Shown: positions 1 to 8,197 of the stretch, one piece after another
Position numbering within the stretch: the stretch's first letter is position 1
Layout of the letters: the number at the start of each line of letters is the position of its first letter
From: an uncultured Opitutales bacterium
GTDB taxonomy: Bacteria; Verrucomicrobiota; Verrucomicrobiia; Opitutales; Intestinicryptomonadaceae
DNA length: 64,000 nucleotides
Assembly: GCA_900548275.1 (NCBI GenBank)
Contig: URJY01000002.1
Coordinates: 186,001 to 250,000, forward strand
Reading direction: 5' to 3'
Position numbers and translations under genes: made by a program
The notes under the pieces: model-generated
What the model was told of the DNA's origin: nothing
The model's database searches: none
Seen by the model: the letters and a program-made list of their open reading frames with translations, nothing else

Positions 1-202
1 CCGATGTCATACTTCTGAACTTGTAGATTTTGAAAGCGCGTTCGCCCATCCCTATCCTCGTCTGGGTGAAGAGCACGGGCGAGCCCATCTTAATCCGCAC
101 CAGTGTATAGCACGCCAACAGCACGGGCGAGAGCAGGCAGAGGAGCACCGCCGCGCCCGCAAAATCGATTATCCGCTTGAAGTAGTTCCTGTACAGATTC
201 AT
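1..202 (-). CDS. PglC-type bacterial sugar transferase, N-terminal part (cut by window edge)
   Basis: Only the first 67 codons are inside the window. The protein starts MNLYRNYFKRIIDFAGAAVL, followed by a hydrophobic stretch and the typical P-V-L-F-T-Q-T-R-I-G then F-K-I-Y-K-F-R-S-M signature of monotopic phosphoglycosyl transferases (PglC/WcaJ/RfbP). These enzymes move a sugar-1-phosphate onto undecaprenyl phosphate at the inner membrane and start surface glycan or glycoprotein assembly. Its ATG overlaps the stop of the upstream aminotransferase gene by 4 bp (ATGA), so the two are translationally coupled. That pairing (PglE/PglC-like) suggests a di-N-acetylated or amino sugar donor. Family assignment is firm; the sugar is inferred. 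Confidence 0.85.
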   Translation of the reverse strand, partial: MNLYRNYFKRIIDFAGAAVLLCLLSPVLLACYTLVRIKMGSPVLFTQTRIGMGERAFKIYKFRSMTS

Positions 203-1371
203 CTCTGGGCGAGAGTTAGCGTGTTTTCAATCACGTCGCAGGCGCGCCGCATATCGTCGTCGGAAATCGTGGGGTGCACGAGCAACATCAGCGAGGAATC
301 CTTCAGCGCGTAGGCGTTGGGCAGATCGTCTTTTGTCCTGCTCCATCCCCTGTCGGCGAACGCCTTTTCAGCCGAAATATTCCAGCAAGTGCCCGAGAAG
401 CACGGCACGCCCGCGGCGGAAATTTCGCGCGCGATTCTGTCCCTATTCCAGCCCGACTTCAGCGCGGAATTGTCCACAAAGCAGTAGTATTTGTAGAACG
501 CGTGGCGGATGTCGGACGGCACCTGCGTAAGTCTTATCGATTCGAATTTCGAGAAAACGCCGTCGTAGATTTTCGCGTTTCGGTTTCTGGTTTCCGTCCA
601 CTGCGGAAGTTTGTCGTACCATCTAATGCCGATTGCCGCCTGCATTTCGGTCATACGCCAGTTCGTACCGAAACTTTCGATGAGCCAACGGAAGCCGTCG
701 GGATGTTTCCTGTTGAAGACGGCGTCGTAGCTTTTGCCGTGGTCTTTGTATTCCCACATTTTGCGCCAAAGGGCTTCGTCGTTTGTGCTTACCGCGCCGC
801 CCTCGCCGCCGGTCGTTATGATTTTGTCCTGACAGTAGCTCCACGCGGCGACGTCGCCAATCGAGCCTACGGGTTGCCCCTTGTAGACCGCGCCGTGCGC
901 CTGCGCGCAGTCTTCTATTACGAATATTCCGCGCGGTTTTGCGATTGCCGAAATTGCGTCCATATCGCACGGGAAGCCCGCGTGGTGGACGGCGATTATC
1001 GCCTTTGTCTTCGGCGTTATCGCCCTTTCGATTGCCGACGGCAGAATGTCCTGCGAATTGGCGTCCACATCCGCCACGACGGGAACAGCCCCGCGCATTA
1101 CAACCGAACTTGCCGAAGCCATAAACGTGCGGCATGTTGTTATCACCTCGTCGCCCTCTTTTACGTCGGCGGCGACCAGAGCCAATTCAAGGGCAAGCGA
1201 GCCGTTCGCCAGAGCTATTGCATATTTTGCGCCTGTCGACCGGCGGATTCTGTCTTCGAATTCGGCATTGAGCGAACCCGTCCAACGGTTTACCCTGCCC
1301 GAACGCAGCACGTCCGCGACGGCGGCGATGTCGCCGTCGTCGAAATACGGCCATTTTTTAAAGGAGTCCAC
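199..1371 (-). CDS. DegT/DnrJ/EryC1/StrS-family PLP sugar aminotransferase
   Basis: This 390-residue protein has the full-length fold of nucleotide-sugar aminotransferases. The motif D-C-A-Q-A-H-G-A near residue 154 and the PLP lysine at about residue 183 (Q-D-K-I-I-T-T-G-G-E-G-G) are both present. Family members transaminate keto-sugar nucleotides for surface polysaccharide or glycan precursors. The gene lies directly upstream of, and overlaps by 4 bp, a PglC-type sugar transferase, an arrangement known from pgl-like protein glycosylation and O-antigen loci (PglE then PglC). I infer a UDP-4-amino-sugar product but cannot tell the substrate from sequence. The start ATG at 1371 gives the normal N-terminus (K-W-P-Y-F). 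It is divergent from the response-regulator operon. Confidence 0.85.
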   Translation of the reverse strand: MDSFKKWPYFDDGDIAAVADVLRSGRVNRWTGSLNAEFEDRIRRSTGAKYAIALANGSLALELALVAADVKEGDEVITTCRTFMASASSVVMRGAVPVVADVDANSQDILPSAIERAITPKTKAIIAVHHAGFPCDMDAISAIAKPRGIFVIEDCAQAHGAVYKGQPVGSIGDVAAWSYCQDKIITTGGEGGAVSTNDEALWRKMWEYKDHGKSYDAVFNRKHPDGFRWLIESFGTNWRMTEMQAAIGIRWYDKLPQWTETRNRNAKIYDGVFSKFESIRLTQVPSDIRHAFYKYYCFVDNSALKSGWNRDRIAREISAAGVPCFSGTCWNISAEKAFADRGWSRTKDDLPNAYALKDSSLMLLVHPTISDDDMRRACDVIENTLTLAQR

Positions 1372-1517
1372 AGTTTGCAGTTGCCGAAAATTTCCGCCGC
1401 CGAACGCGGCTTGACTTTACCGAAGCAAGGACAACAAAAAAGTGCGTTTTTTTCAAGTACATATTGAAAATTCCGACAAATCGGCAGCCGACGCGCGCCG
1501 CGGCGATAGTGCGAAAA

Positions 1518-1523
1518 TATAAT
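1518..1523 (+). promoter_or_regulatory. Likely -10 box (TATAAT) of the PP2C/opp operon
   Basis: A perfect TATAAT lies 35 bp before the ATG at 1559. No convincing -35 is visible 17 bp upstream. If transcription starts near 1530, the in-frame TTG at 1523 cannot be the start codon, which supports the ATG at 1559. Confidence 0.4.
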
Positions 1524-1558
1524 TGCGTTTTCGGCGGGGCTTCGAGATACTCTGGAGA

Positions 1559-2734
1559 ATGTTCGAAAATTCGGCGCATAAAAAAACCGTGGTGCTTCTC
1601 GTGGACGACCAACCCATCATCGGGGAGGCCGTGCGCAGAATGCTCGCAGACCAGTCGGATATAGAATTCCACTTTTGCGGCAACCCCACCGACGCGCTCA
1701 AAACGGCGGAAAGGGTCGCCCCGACGGTGATTCTCCAAGACCTCGTTATGCCCGAAGTCGACGGGCTTACGCTCGTGAAATTTTTCCGCGCAAGCCCGAA
1801 AACGCGCGACATCCCGCTTGTGGTGCTCTCGTCGAAGGAAGAGCCCGACACAAAGTACCGCGCGTTCGAAAACGGCGCGAACGACTATATGGTGAAGTTT
1901 CCCGACAAGCTCGAAGTTGTCGCGCGAATCCGCTACCACTCGGGCGCGTACACCGCGCTTCTCGAAAGGAACGAGGCCATGCGCAGGCTCGAGGAAAGCC
2001 AAGCCGCCCTCAAGAACGAGCTCGACGAAGCCGACCACTATGTAAAAAGTTTGCTGCCCGCAAAATTCGACGACGGAAAAATTTCCGCCGACTGGGTTTT
2101 CAAAAGCTCCACTTCGCTCGGGGGCGACTGTTTCGGCTACGGATGGCTCGACGACCGCAGGTTCGCCGTCTACCTGCTCGACGTCTGCGGGCACGGCGTT
2201 GGGGCTGCGCTGCTTTCGGTGTCGGCGGTAAACGTGCTGCGTTCGCAAAGTCTGGCGGATGTCGATTTCGCGAAACCCGACATGGTTCTTGCGGGTCTCA
2301 ATGCAGCGTTCGATATGGACAGGCAGAACGGGATGTATTTCACGCTCTGGTACGGCGTTTACGACTGCGCCGAGCGAAAACTTTCGTTCGCGTCGGGCGG
2401 ACACCCTCCCGCGATTCTCGTGCACGGCGGCGGCTACGAAAAGCTGATGACCGGCGGAATCGTCATCGGCGGAATGCCCGACGCAAAGTTCTCGAGCCGC
2501 ACGGTCGACGTTCCCGAAAATTCGAAGCTCTACGTTTTCAGCGACGGCGTGTACGAGGTAAAATACGCCGACGGAAACGGAATGATGTCGGTGGACGATT
2601 TCGCGCGGGGGCTTTTGCTTCCGCCCGAAGACGGCAGGGGCAAAGCCGAATCGATGCTCGACTTCTCGCGCAAAGCCCAAAACAACGACCAGTTCGAAGA
2701 CGACTTTTCGCTCTGCGAAATCACGATGAAATGA
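1559..2734 (+). CDS. Response regulator with PP2C (SpoIIE/RsbU-type) phosphatase output domain
   Basis: An N-terminal receiver domain (about residues 9-130) shows the acidic pair D16-D17, the phosphoacceptor D61 (I-L-Q-D-L-V-M-P-E-V-D-G) and the conserved lysine in L-S-S-K. A short coiled-coil linker (about 140-165) leads to a SpoIIE/RsbU phosphatase domain containing G-G-D-C-F-G and D-V-C-G-H-G-V-G-A-A. Such proteins dephosphorylate an anti-sigma-factor antagonist when the receiver is phosphorylated (partner switching). The next gene, overlapping by ATGA, encodes the matching RsbW-type kinase, so the two form a module. No STAS antagonist or sensor kinase is adjacent. An in-frame TTG at 1523 would add 12 residues but overlaps a TATAAT box, so the ATG at 1559 is preferred. 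Confidence 0.85.
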   Translation: MFENSAHKKTVVLLVDDQPIIGEAVRRMLADQSDIEFHFCGNPTDALKTAERVAPTVILQDLVMPEVDGLTLVKFFRASPKTRDIPLVVLSSKEEPDTKYRAFENGANDYMVKFPDKLEVVARIRYHSGAYTALLERNEAMRRLEESQAALKNELDEADHYVKSLLPAKFDDGKISADWVFKSSTSLGGDCFGYGWLDDRRFAVYLLDVCGHGVGAALLSVSAVNVLRSQSLADVDFAKPDMVLAGLNAAFDMDRQNGMYFTLWYGVYDCAERKLSFASGGHPPAILVHGGGYEKLMTGGIVIGGMPDAKFSSRTVDVPENSKLYVFSDGVYEVKYADGNGMMSVDDFARGLLLPPEDGRGKAESMLDFSRKAQNNDQFEDDFSLCEITMK

Positions 2735-3147
2735 AGACCGCCCGAACATACTCCGCAAAGCTCGAAAACCTCGACGCAATCTACGCCGACGCCGAAAGTT
2801 TCTGCGAACAAAACGGCGTGGACTCGTCGTCGCTCTTCGCGCTCAACCTGTGCCTCGACGAAATTTTCACAAACATCGTATCGTACGGCTACAAAAACGA
2901 CGATACAAAGGAAGTCGAAATAGAGCTTGAGGCGGACGGCGGCATGCTGTCGGCGAAAATAACCGACTCCGCCCCCCCGTTCGACCCGCTGACGCAGGCG
3001 GCGACGCCCGACATCGCAGCCGACGCGCAGAACCGCGATGTAGGCGGGCTCGGCATCTATTTCATCAAAAAAAATATGGACACCGTTTCGTACCGCTACG
3101 TCGGCGGCAAAAACGAGCTCACGATGTCGAAAAAAATTTCGAAGTAG
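2731..3147 (+). CDS. RsbW/SpoIIAB-like anti-sigma-factor serine kinase (HATPase_c_2)
   Basis: A 138-residue single-domain GHKL ATPase. The N box is visible in L-D-E-I-F-T-N-I-V-S-Y-G-Y, and the G1/G2 region in D-S-A-P-P-F-D-P and G-G-L-G-I-Y-F-I-K. Family members bind a sigma factor or phosphorylate a STAS antagonist. The ATG overlaps the stop of the PP2C response regulator (ATGA), which points to a joint partner-switch module. The stop is only 2 bp before the oppD start, so it is transcribed with the peptide transporter. The STAS antagonist and the target sigma factor are not next to it; the FliA-like sigma at 15801 is a speculative candidate only. Confidence 0.8.
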   Translation: MKTARTYSAKLENLDAIYADAESFCEQNGVDSSSLFALNLCLDEIFTNIVSYGYKNDDTKEVEIELEADGGMLSAKITDSAPPFDPLTQAATPDIAADAQNRDVGGLGIYFIKKNMDTVSYRYVGGKNELTMSKKISK

Positions 3148-3149
3148 AA

Positions 3150-3980
3150 ATGAACCTGCTGGAAGTAAAAAATCTCGAAATCGAATTTTCGTCGCGCGGA
3201 ACCACGACGCGCGCGGTGAAGGGGATAGACTTTTCGGTCGGCGAAAACGAGGCGGTCGCCGTCGTCGGCGAGAGCGGCTCGGGCAAGACGGTTACGGCGA
3301 TGAGCCTTACGCGCCTGCTTCCCCCGCCCCCCGCCTGTACCGTGCGCGGCGAAATAAATTTCGGCGGCAAAAACGTCGCAGCCCTTCCGCCAGACGAACT
3401 GCGGAAAATACGCGGCAGGCAGATTGCCTACATTTTTCAGGAGCCGTCGACGTCGCTCAACCCCGTCTTCACGGTGGGCTTCCAGATTGCCGAAGCGGTG
3501 CGGCTGCATTTTCCCGAAGAGAAAAACGTGCGCAAAAGGGTCGTAGAATCGCTTGCGGAAGTCGGAATACGCGAGCCCGACAAACGCTGCGACGCCTACC
3601 CGCACGAGCTTTCGGGCGGAATGCAGCAACGCGTAATGATTGCAATGGCGTTGGCGTGCAGACCGCGCCTGCTCGTCGCCGACGAGCCGACGACCGCGCT
3701 CGACGTAACGATTCAAAAACAGATTATAGACCTGCTCAAGTCGGTGCGCGAAAAGCGGAAAAATTCGCTGCTTCTAATCACGCACAATTTCGGAATAATC
3801 TCGGAACTGTGCGAACGTGTAATCGTGATGTTCCGCGGAAACATCGTGGAACAGGGCAGGTGCGCCGACGTTCTCCGCAACCCGCAACACCCCTACACCC
3901 GCGCGCTGATAAACTGCATTCCGAGACTCGGAATGCGCGGAAAAAAACTCGAACCGATAGACTATGACAAACTCCGATAA
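3150..3980 (+). CDS. oppD: Oligopeptide ABC transporter ATP-binding protein, OppD/DppD type
   Basis: A 276-residue ATPase with Walker A at about residues 40-47 (G-E-S-G-S-G-K-T), the signature L-S-G-G-M-Q-Q-R, and Walker B followed by [11 protein letters not shown] shortened C-terminal oligopeptide-transporter tail ([10 protein letters not shown]) marks the Opp/Dpp/Nik subfamily. It powers peptide import at the inner membrane with OppF and the OppB/OppC permeases encoded downstream. It starts 2 bp after the RsbW-like gene and overlaps oppF by 17 bp. The usual OppD is about 50 residues longer at the C-terminus. Peptide specificity rests on family and on the neighbouring SBP_bac_5 lipoprotein. 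Confidence 0.88.
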   Translation: MNLLEVKNLEIEFSSRGTTTRAVKGIDFSVGENEAVAVVGESGSGKTVTAMSLTRLLPPPPACTVRGEINFGGKNVAALPPDELRKIRGRQIAYIFQEPSTSLNPVFTVGFQIAEAVRLHFPEEKNVRKRVVESLAEVGIREPDKRCDAYPHELSGGMQQRVMIAMALACRPRLLVADEPTTALDVTIQKQIIDLLKSVREKRKNSLLLITHNFGIISELCERVIVMFRGNIVEQGRCADVLRNPQHPYTRALINCIPRLGMRGKKLEPIDYDKLR

Positions 3981-4767
3981 CAAACCGCTTCTTGAAGTCG
4001 AAAATCTGACCGTTTCGTACACGCTCGGAGCGGGGCTGTTTTCGGCGTCGAAAAAAAAGTTCAACGCGGTCGACGGGGTCGGCTTCAAAATCGGCAGGGG
4101 CGAAATCGTCGGTCTCGTGGGCGAAAGCGGATCGGGCAAGACAACCACGGGGCGCGCGATAATACGCCTCGCCCCCGTATCGGGCGGAAAAATCGTCTAC
4201 GACGGAACGGAAATTTCGTCGCTCGACGAACGCGCGTTTATGCCCTATCGAAAGAAAATCCAGATGGTTTTCCAAGACCCGTTCAACTCGCTCAATCCGC
4301 GGATGGACATTTTCAAAATCGTCTCCGAACCGCTCGACATCCACTTCCGCAAAATGACGAAGGAGCAAAAGCGCAACCGCGTGGGCGAACTGCTGGAGCT
4401 CGTGGGCTTGGAGAAGTCGCATATGAACCGCTACCCGCACGAATTTTCGGGCGGGCAACGCCAGAGAATCGGCATTGCGCGGGCGTTGGCGGTCGAGCCC
4501 GAATTCGTCATATGCGACGAACCCGTAAGCGCGCTCGACGTTTCCGTACAGGCGCAGATTGTAAACCTGCTTCTCGACCTGCGCAAAAAGCTCAACCTCA
4601 CGCTGCTGTTCGTGGCGCACGACATAGCCGTCGTCGAATACCTGAGCGACCGCATAATGGTTATGACGGGCGGAAAAATCGTCGAGATTGGAGACGCCGA
4701 AACCGTCTGCAAAAGCCCGCAACATCCGTACACAAAAAAACTCATTTCCGCAGTTCCCGTATTCTAA
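3964..4767 (+). CDS. oppF: Oligopeptide ABC transporter ATP-binding protein, OppF/DppF type
   Basis: The second ATPase of the importer, 267 residues. It shows Walker [10 protein letters not shown], signature F-S-G-G-Q-R-Q-R-I-G-I-A-R-A-L, Walker B ending C-D-E-P-V-S-A-L-D-V-S-V-Q, and the Q-H-P-Y-T-K-K-L tail. It also has the OppF-specific N-terminal insertion before Walker A. The gene begins inside the last codons of oppD (17-bp overlap) and ends 3 bp before oppA. OppD and OppF form the heterodimeric motor on the cytoplasmic face of the OppBC channel. The canonical oppF is slightly longer. Confidence 0.88.
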   Translation: MTNSDNKPLLEVENLTVSYTLGAGLFSASKKKFNAVDGVGFKIGRGEIVGLVGESGSGKTTTGRAIIRLAPVSGGKIVYDGTEISSLDERAFMPYRKKIQMVFQDPFNSLNPRMDIFKIVSEPLDIHFRKMTKEQKRNRVGELLELVGLEKSHMNRYPHEFSGGQRQRIGIARALAVEPEFVICDEPVSALDVSVQAQIVNLLLDLRKKLNLTLLFVAHDIAVVEYLSDRIMVMTGGKIVEIGDAETVCKSPQHPYTKKLISAVPVF

Positions 4768-4770
4768 ATT

Positions 4771-6429
4771 ATGAAAATCCGCGGAGGAAAATTTTTCGCA
4801 TTTTCGGCGGTCTGCGCCGTTGCGGCGTCGTTTTTCTGCACGGCGTGTTCGCCCCGCAAAACGCCCGCCGAAACCGCAGCCGAAAACGGGACGCTGCTGA
4901 TAGGCAACGCCGCCGACCCGTCGAGCCTCGACCCGTCGCTTACCACGGGAAGTGGCGAATACAAAATTCTGTGCGGACTCTTCGAAGGGCTCGTTTGCGC
5001 CGACACAAAGACGCTCGCGGTGCGGCCCGCCGCGGCGAAGAGCTGGAGCGTATCGGAAGACGGCTTGAAATACGTCTTCAAAATGGACGAAAACGCGAAG
5101 TGGTCGGACGGCTCGCGCGTGTCGGCAAAAGACTTCGAATACGCGTGGAAGCGCATTCTGAACCCCGCGCTCGGCGCGGAATACGCCTCAATGCTGTTCG
5201 TCGTGAAAAACGCGCAAAGCTACAACGCGGGAAAAGTTTCCGCCGACGAAGTGGGCGTAAGGGCGGTCGGCGACGACATCCTCGAAGTGCGGCTCGAACG
5301 CCCAGTCCCCTATTTTACGTCGATGCTCTACCACAACGCGTTTTTCCCGCTGCCGCGCAAAACGCTCGAAAAATTCGGCGCAACGCAGCGGCGCGACACC
5401 CGTTGGACGCGCCCGCAAAACATCGTCTGCAACGGCCCGTTCGTGCTCGAGAAATGGAGCATAAACGACAGGGTTTCGCTGCGACGCAACCCGCACTTTC
5501 GGGCGAAGGAGCGCGTCTTTTTAAACCGCGTCGAATTTCTCCCCATTTCGAACATCAACACGGAAGACAGGGCGTTCCGCGCGGGGCAGCTGCATATAAC
5601 CGACTCCGTCGCGCCGTCGCGCCTGCCGTCTGCGCTGAAGACCGCGCCCGAAACCGTCCGCCGCGACAAGTGGCTCGGCGTCTACTACTACCTCGTCAAC
5701 ACGAAGAATCCGCCGCTCGACGACCACCGCGTACGCCGCGCCCTCGCGATGTCGATTGACCGCCGCGCGATTGTCGAGACCTTTCTCAAGGCGGGGCAGG
5801 ACGCCGCGTTTTCGTTCGTCCCCGACGGCTGCGATTCGTACATTCTGCCGAAAGAAAAAAAGCTTTCCGAAGATGTCGTCGCTGCGCGAAAGCTGCTCGC
5901 CGAAGCGGGATACCCCGACGGCAAAAATTTTCCGCCGATAAAAATAACCTACAACACTTCGGAACAGCACAAGCCGATTGCCGAAGCAGTCCAACAGATG
6001 TGGAGAAAAAATCTCGGAATCGACGTCGAGCTATACAGCCTCTCGTGGCCCGCCTACCTTTCGGCGCGGCGCAACGGCGAATTCGACATCGCCCGCGCGA
6101 GTTGGGTTGGCGACTACGCCGCCCCCGAAAGCTTCCTCGACATTTTCGTTTCGACAAACGGGCTCAACCACAGCGGATACAAAAGCCTCGCCTACGACGA
6201 AAAAATGTCGCGCGCCCGAACCGCAAAGACGGGCGTCGAACGCCGAAAATTCCTCGCCGAAGCCGAAGCCCTGCTGCTTTCCGAAACGCCGATAATCCCG
6301 ATTTATTTCTACTCCAAAGTCTACAGGATTTCGCCGCTCGTCAGGGGCTGGCACGCAAACCCGCTCGACCACCACAACTACCTCGACGTAAGGCTCGAAC
6401 CGCCGAAAAACGCGGAGGGGAAAAAATGA
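4771..6429 (+). CDS. oppA: Peptide ABC transporter substrate-binding lipoprotein (SBP_bac_5, OppA type)
   Basis: This 552-residue protein begins with a lipoprotein signal (basic start, hydrophobic core, then F-F-C-T-A-C-S; the -3 residue is unusual) and continues as a family-5 solute-binding protein. The N-terminal D-P-S-S-L-D-P-S-L and the strand W-S-D-G-S-R-V-S-A-K-D-F-E-Y-A-W-K-R are hallmarks, and the length is normal for OppA/DppA. It captures peptides in the periplasm and hands them to OppBC. It is placed between the ATPases and the permeases, and its stop overlaps the oppB start (ATGA). Nearest-type annotation is oligopeptide; murein peptides would also be possible. Confidence 0.88.
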   Translation: MKIRGGKFFAFSAVCAVAASFFCTACSPRKTPAETAAENGTLLIGNAADPSSLDPSLTTGSGEYKILCGLFEGLVCADTKTLAVRPAAAKSWSVSEDGLKYVFKMDENAKWSDGSRVSAKDFEYAWKRILNPALGAEYASMLFVVKNAQSYNAGKVSADEVGVRAVGDDILEVRLERPVPYFTSMLYHNAFFPLPRKTLEKFGATQRRDTRWTRPQNIVCNGPFVLEKWSINDRVSLRRNPHFRAKERVFLNRVEFLPISNINTEDRAFRAGQLHITDSVAPSRLPSALKTAPETVRRDKWLGVYYYLVNTKNPPLDDHRVRRALAMSIDRRAIVETFLKAGQDAAFSFVPDGCDSYILPKEKKLSEDVVAARKLLAEAGYPDGKNFPPIKITYNTSEQHKPIAEAVQQMWRKNLGIDVELYSLSWPAYLSARRNGEFDIARASWVGDYAAPESFLDIFVSTNGLNHSGYKSLAYDEKMSRARTAKTGVERRKFLAEAEALLLSETPIIPIYFYSKVYRISPLVRGWHANPLDHHNYLDVRLEPPKNAEGKK

Positions 6430-7352
6430 TTCGCTACTTTCTGAAAAGACTCGCCGAAGCCGTCCCCGTTTTTCTCGCAATAATAACGGCGGTTTTCTTT
6501 ATGGTGCGCTTCGTGCCGGGGGGGCCGTTCGACGGCGAACGCCCCGTTTCGCCCGAAACGCTCGCCGCGCTCGACAAATACTACGGCTTGGACAAGCCGC
6601 TTGCCGAACAGTATTTCGTCTTCCTGGAAAATCTCGCGCACGGCGAACTTGGGCCGTCCTACAAATACGGCGGATGGAGCGTGAACGAAATCCTCGCCGA
6701 AAAGGCGGCGGTCTCGCTCAAGCTCGGCTCGTGCGCGCTGCTTCTTGCGCTCGCGGGCGGGCTGCTTTCGGGGTTCGCGGCGGCGGCTTTTTCGAAGTCG
6801 AAAATCGGCGCGGCAATCTCGGGCTTTTCGCTTCTGGGCATCTGCTTGCCGTCTTTCGTACTCGGTCCGATACTGATTCTTGCGTTCGCGCTCAGGCTCG
6901 ACCTGTTCAACGCGATGGGCTGGAATGCGCCGTCGGACATCGTGCTTCCGTCGATTACGCTCGCGCTCTTCTACGCCGCGTGGATTGCCCGCCTCGTGCG
7001 GAACGGCGTGCTCGACGAATCGTCGCGCGGATACGTGCGCACCGCCTACGCAAAGGGACTTTCGCCGCTGCGCGTGTACGCCGTGCACATCTCGCGCAAC
7101 GCGGTACAGCCCGCGGTTTCCTACCTCGGGCCCGCGGCGGCGGCGTTGATGACGGGCTCTTTCGTGGTCGAGACAATCTTCCAGATTCCGGGGCTCGGAC
7201 GCTTCTTCATCTCGAGCGCGCTCGACAACGACTACACGATGATTATGGGCTGCGTTATGCTCTACTCGGCATTCATAATAATTTTCAATCTTATTTCCGA
7301 TTTTCTATTGGCGTTAATCAATCCGCGCATAGCAAAGGAGATGTCGAAATGA
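6426..7352 (+). CDS. oppB: Oligopeptide ABC transporter permease OppB
   Basis: A 308-residue inner-membrane permease. It begins MIRYFLKRLAEAVPVFLAII, with the typical R-F-V-P-G-G-P-F, about six membrane helices, and the EAA loop (Y-V-R-T-A-Y-A-K-G-L-S). The C-terminal V-V-E-T-I-F-Q-I-P-G-L-G is diagnostic for the DppB/OppB group. The ATG at 6426 overlaps the oppA stop, and the stop overlaps the oppC start, both as ATGA. Longer reading through upstream codons would lie inside oppA and is rejected. Confidence 0.9.
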   Translation: MIRYFLKRLAEAVPVFLAIITAVFFMVRFVPGGPFDGERPVSPETLAALDKYYGLDKPLAEQYFVFLENLAHGELGPSYKYGGWSVNEILAEKAAVSLKLGSCALLLALAGGLLSGFAAAAFSKSKIGAAISGFSLLGICLPSFVLGPILILAFALRLDLFNAMGWNAPSDIVLPSITLALFYAAWIARLVRNGVLDESSRGYVRTAYAKGLSPLRVYAVHISRNAVQPAVSYLGPAAAALMTGSFVVETIFQIPGLGRFFISSALDNDYTMIMGCVMLYSAFIIIFNLISDFLLALINPRIAKEMSK

Positions 7353-8197
7353 GCGCGCCGAAAACACCCAAAGGCGCGTTCGCCGAAGCGGTATCCGCAG
7401 TTCTGCGCGACAAACCCGCCGTGCTTTGCCTCGCATTCCTGTGCGTCTCAATCGCCCTGTGCTTTCTCTCGCCTATAATCGCGCCGTTCGCGTACGACGA
7501 ACAGAACCTCGCCATGGCGTGTTCCGCCCCGAGCACAACGCACTGGTTCGGCACCGATATGCTCGGGCGCGACATCCTCAGCCGCGTTCTTTACGGCGGC
7601 AGAATTTCGTACGCGGTCGGACTTCTGGCGACGGCGGTGGCGATGGTAATCGGCGTGTCGTACGGGATGGTCTCGGGTATGGCGGGCGGCAGAACCGACG
7701 CGCTGATGATGCGCTTTGTGGACATCGTGTATTCGCTGCCGTTTACGATTTTCGTAATTCTGCTGACGCTCGCATTCGGAAGGTCGCTGTGGCTGATTTT
7801 CGCGGCAATCGGCGCGGTGGAATGGCTGACGATGGCGCGCATCGTGCGCGGAATCACGCTCGACTTGAAGTCGCGCCAATTCGTGGAGGCGGCGGTCGCG
7901 CTCGGGCAGACGAAAACGCGGATTATGCTGCGGCATATTCTGCCGAACGCGCTCGGCTCGATTCTCGTATGCGCCGCGCTGACCGTGCCGAGCGTTATGC
8001 TGCTCGAATCGTTCCTGAGTTTTCTGGGCTTGGGCGTGCAGGCACCGCTGCCGTCGTGGGGCACGCTCGTAAAGGACGGCGCGGAATATATGGAGGACGC
8101 CCCGTGGATGCTTGTTTTCCCCGCGCTGTTTTTCAGCCTGACGCTCTACGCGCTAAACCGCGTCGGCGAATCGCTCTCGAAAGGAGTCGGCAGATGA
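7349..8197 (+). CDS. oppC: Oligopeptide ABC transporter permease OppC
   Basis: A 282-residue permease with the OppC N-terminal extension. The motif T-H-W-F-G-T-D-M-L-G-R-D-I-L-S-R is near residue 65, the EAA loop R-Q-F-V-E-A-A-V-A-L-G-Q is present, and the C-terminal F-L-G-L-G-V-Q-A-P-L-P-S-W-G is classic for OppC/DppC. It pairs with OppB to form the translocation pore. A purine-rich AAAGGAG lies 10 bp before the preceding in-frame ATG region, and the ATG at 7349 overlaps the oppB stop. Its own stop overlaps the next gene, so the flavoprotein is co-translated. Confidence 0.9.
   Translation: MSAPKTPKGAFAEAVSAVLRDKPAVLCLAFLCVSIALCFLSPIIAPFAYDEQNLAMACSAPSTTHWFGTDMLGRDILSRVLYGGRISYAVGLLATAVAMVIGVSYGMVSGMAGGRTDALMMRFVDIVYSLPFTIFVILLTLAFGRSLWLIFAAIGAVEWLTMARIVRGITLDLKSRQFVEAAVALGQTKTRIMLRHILPNALGSILVCAALTVPSVMLLESFLSFLGLGVQAPLPSWGTLVKDGAEYMEDAPWMLVFPALFFSLTLYALNRVGESLSKGVGR

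Noticed and set aside
274..1467. A long open frame on the plus strand opposite the aminotransferase gene
   Set aside because: It is an antisense shadow caused by high GC at third positions. The minus-strand frame has full aminotransferase motifs.
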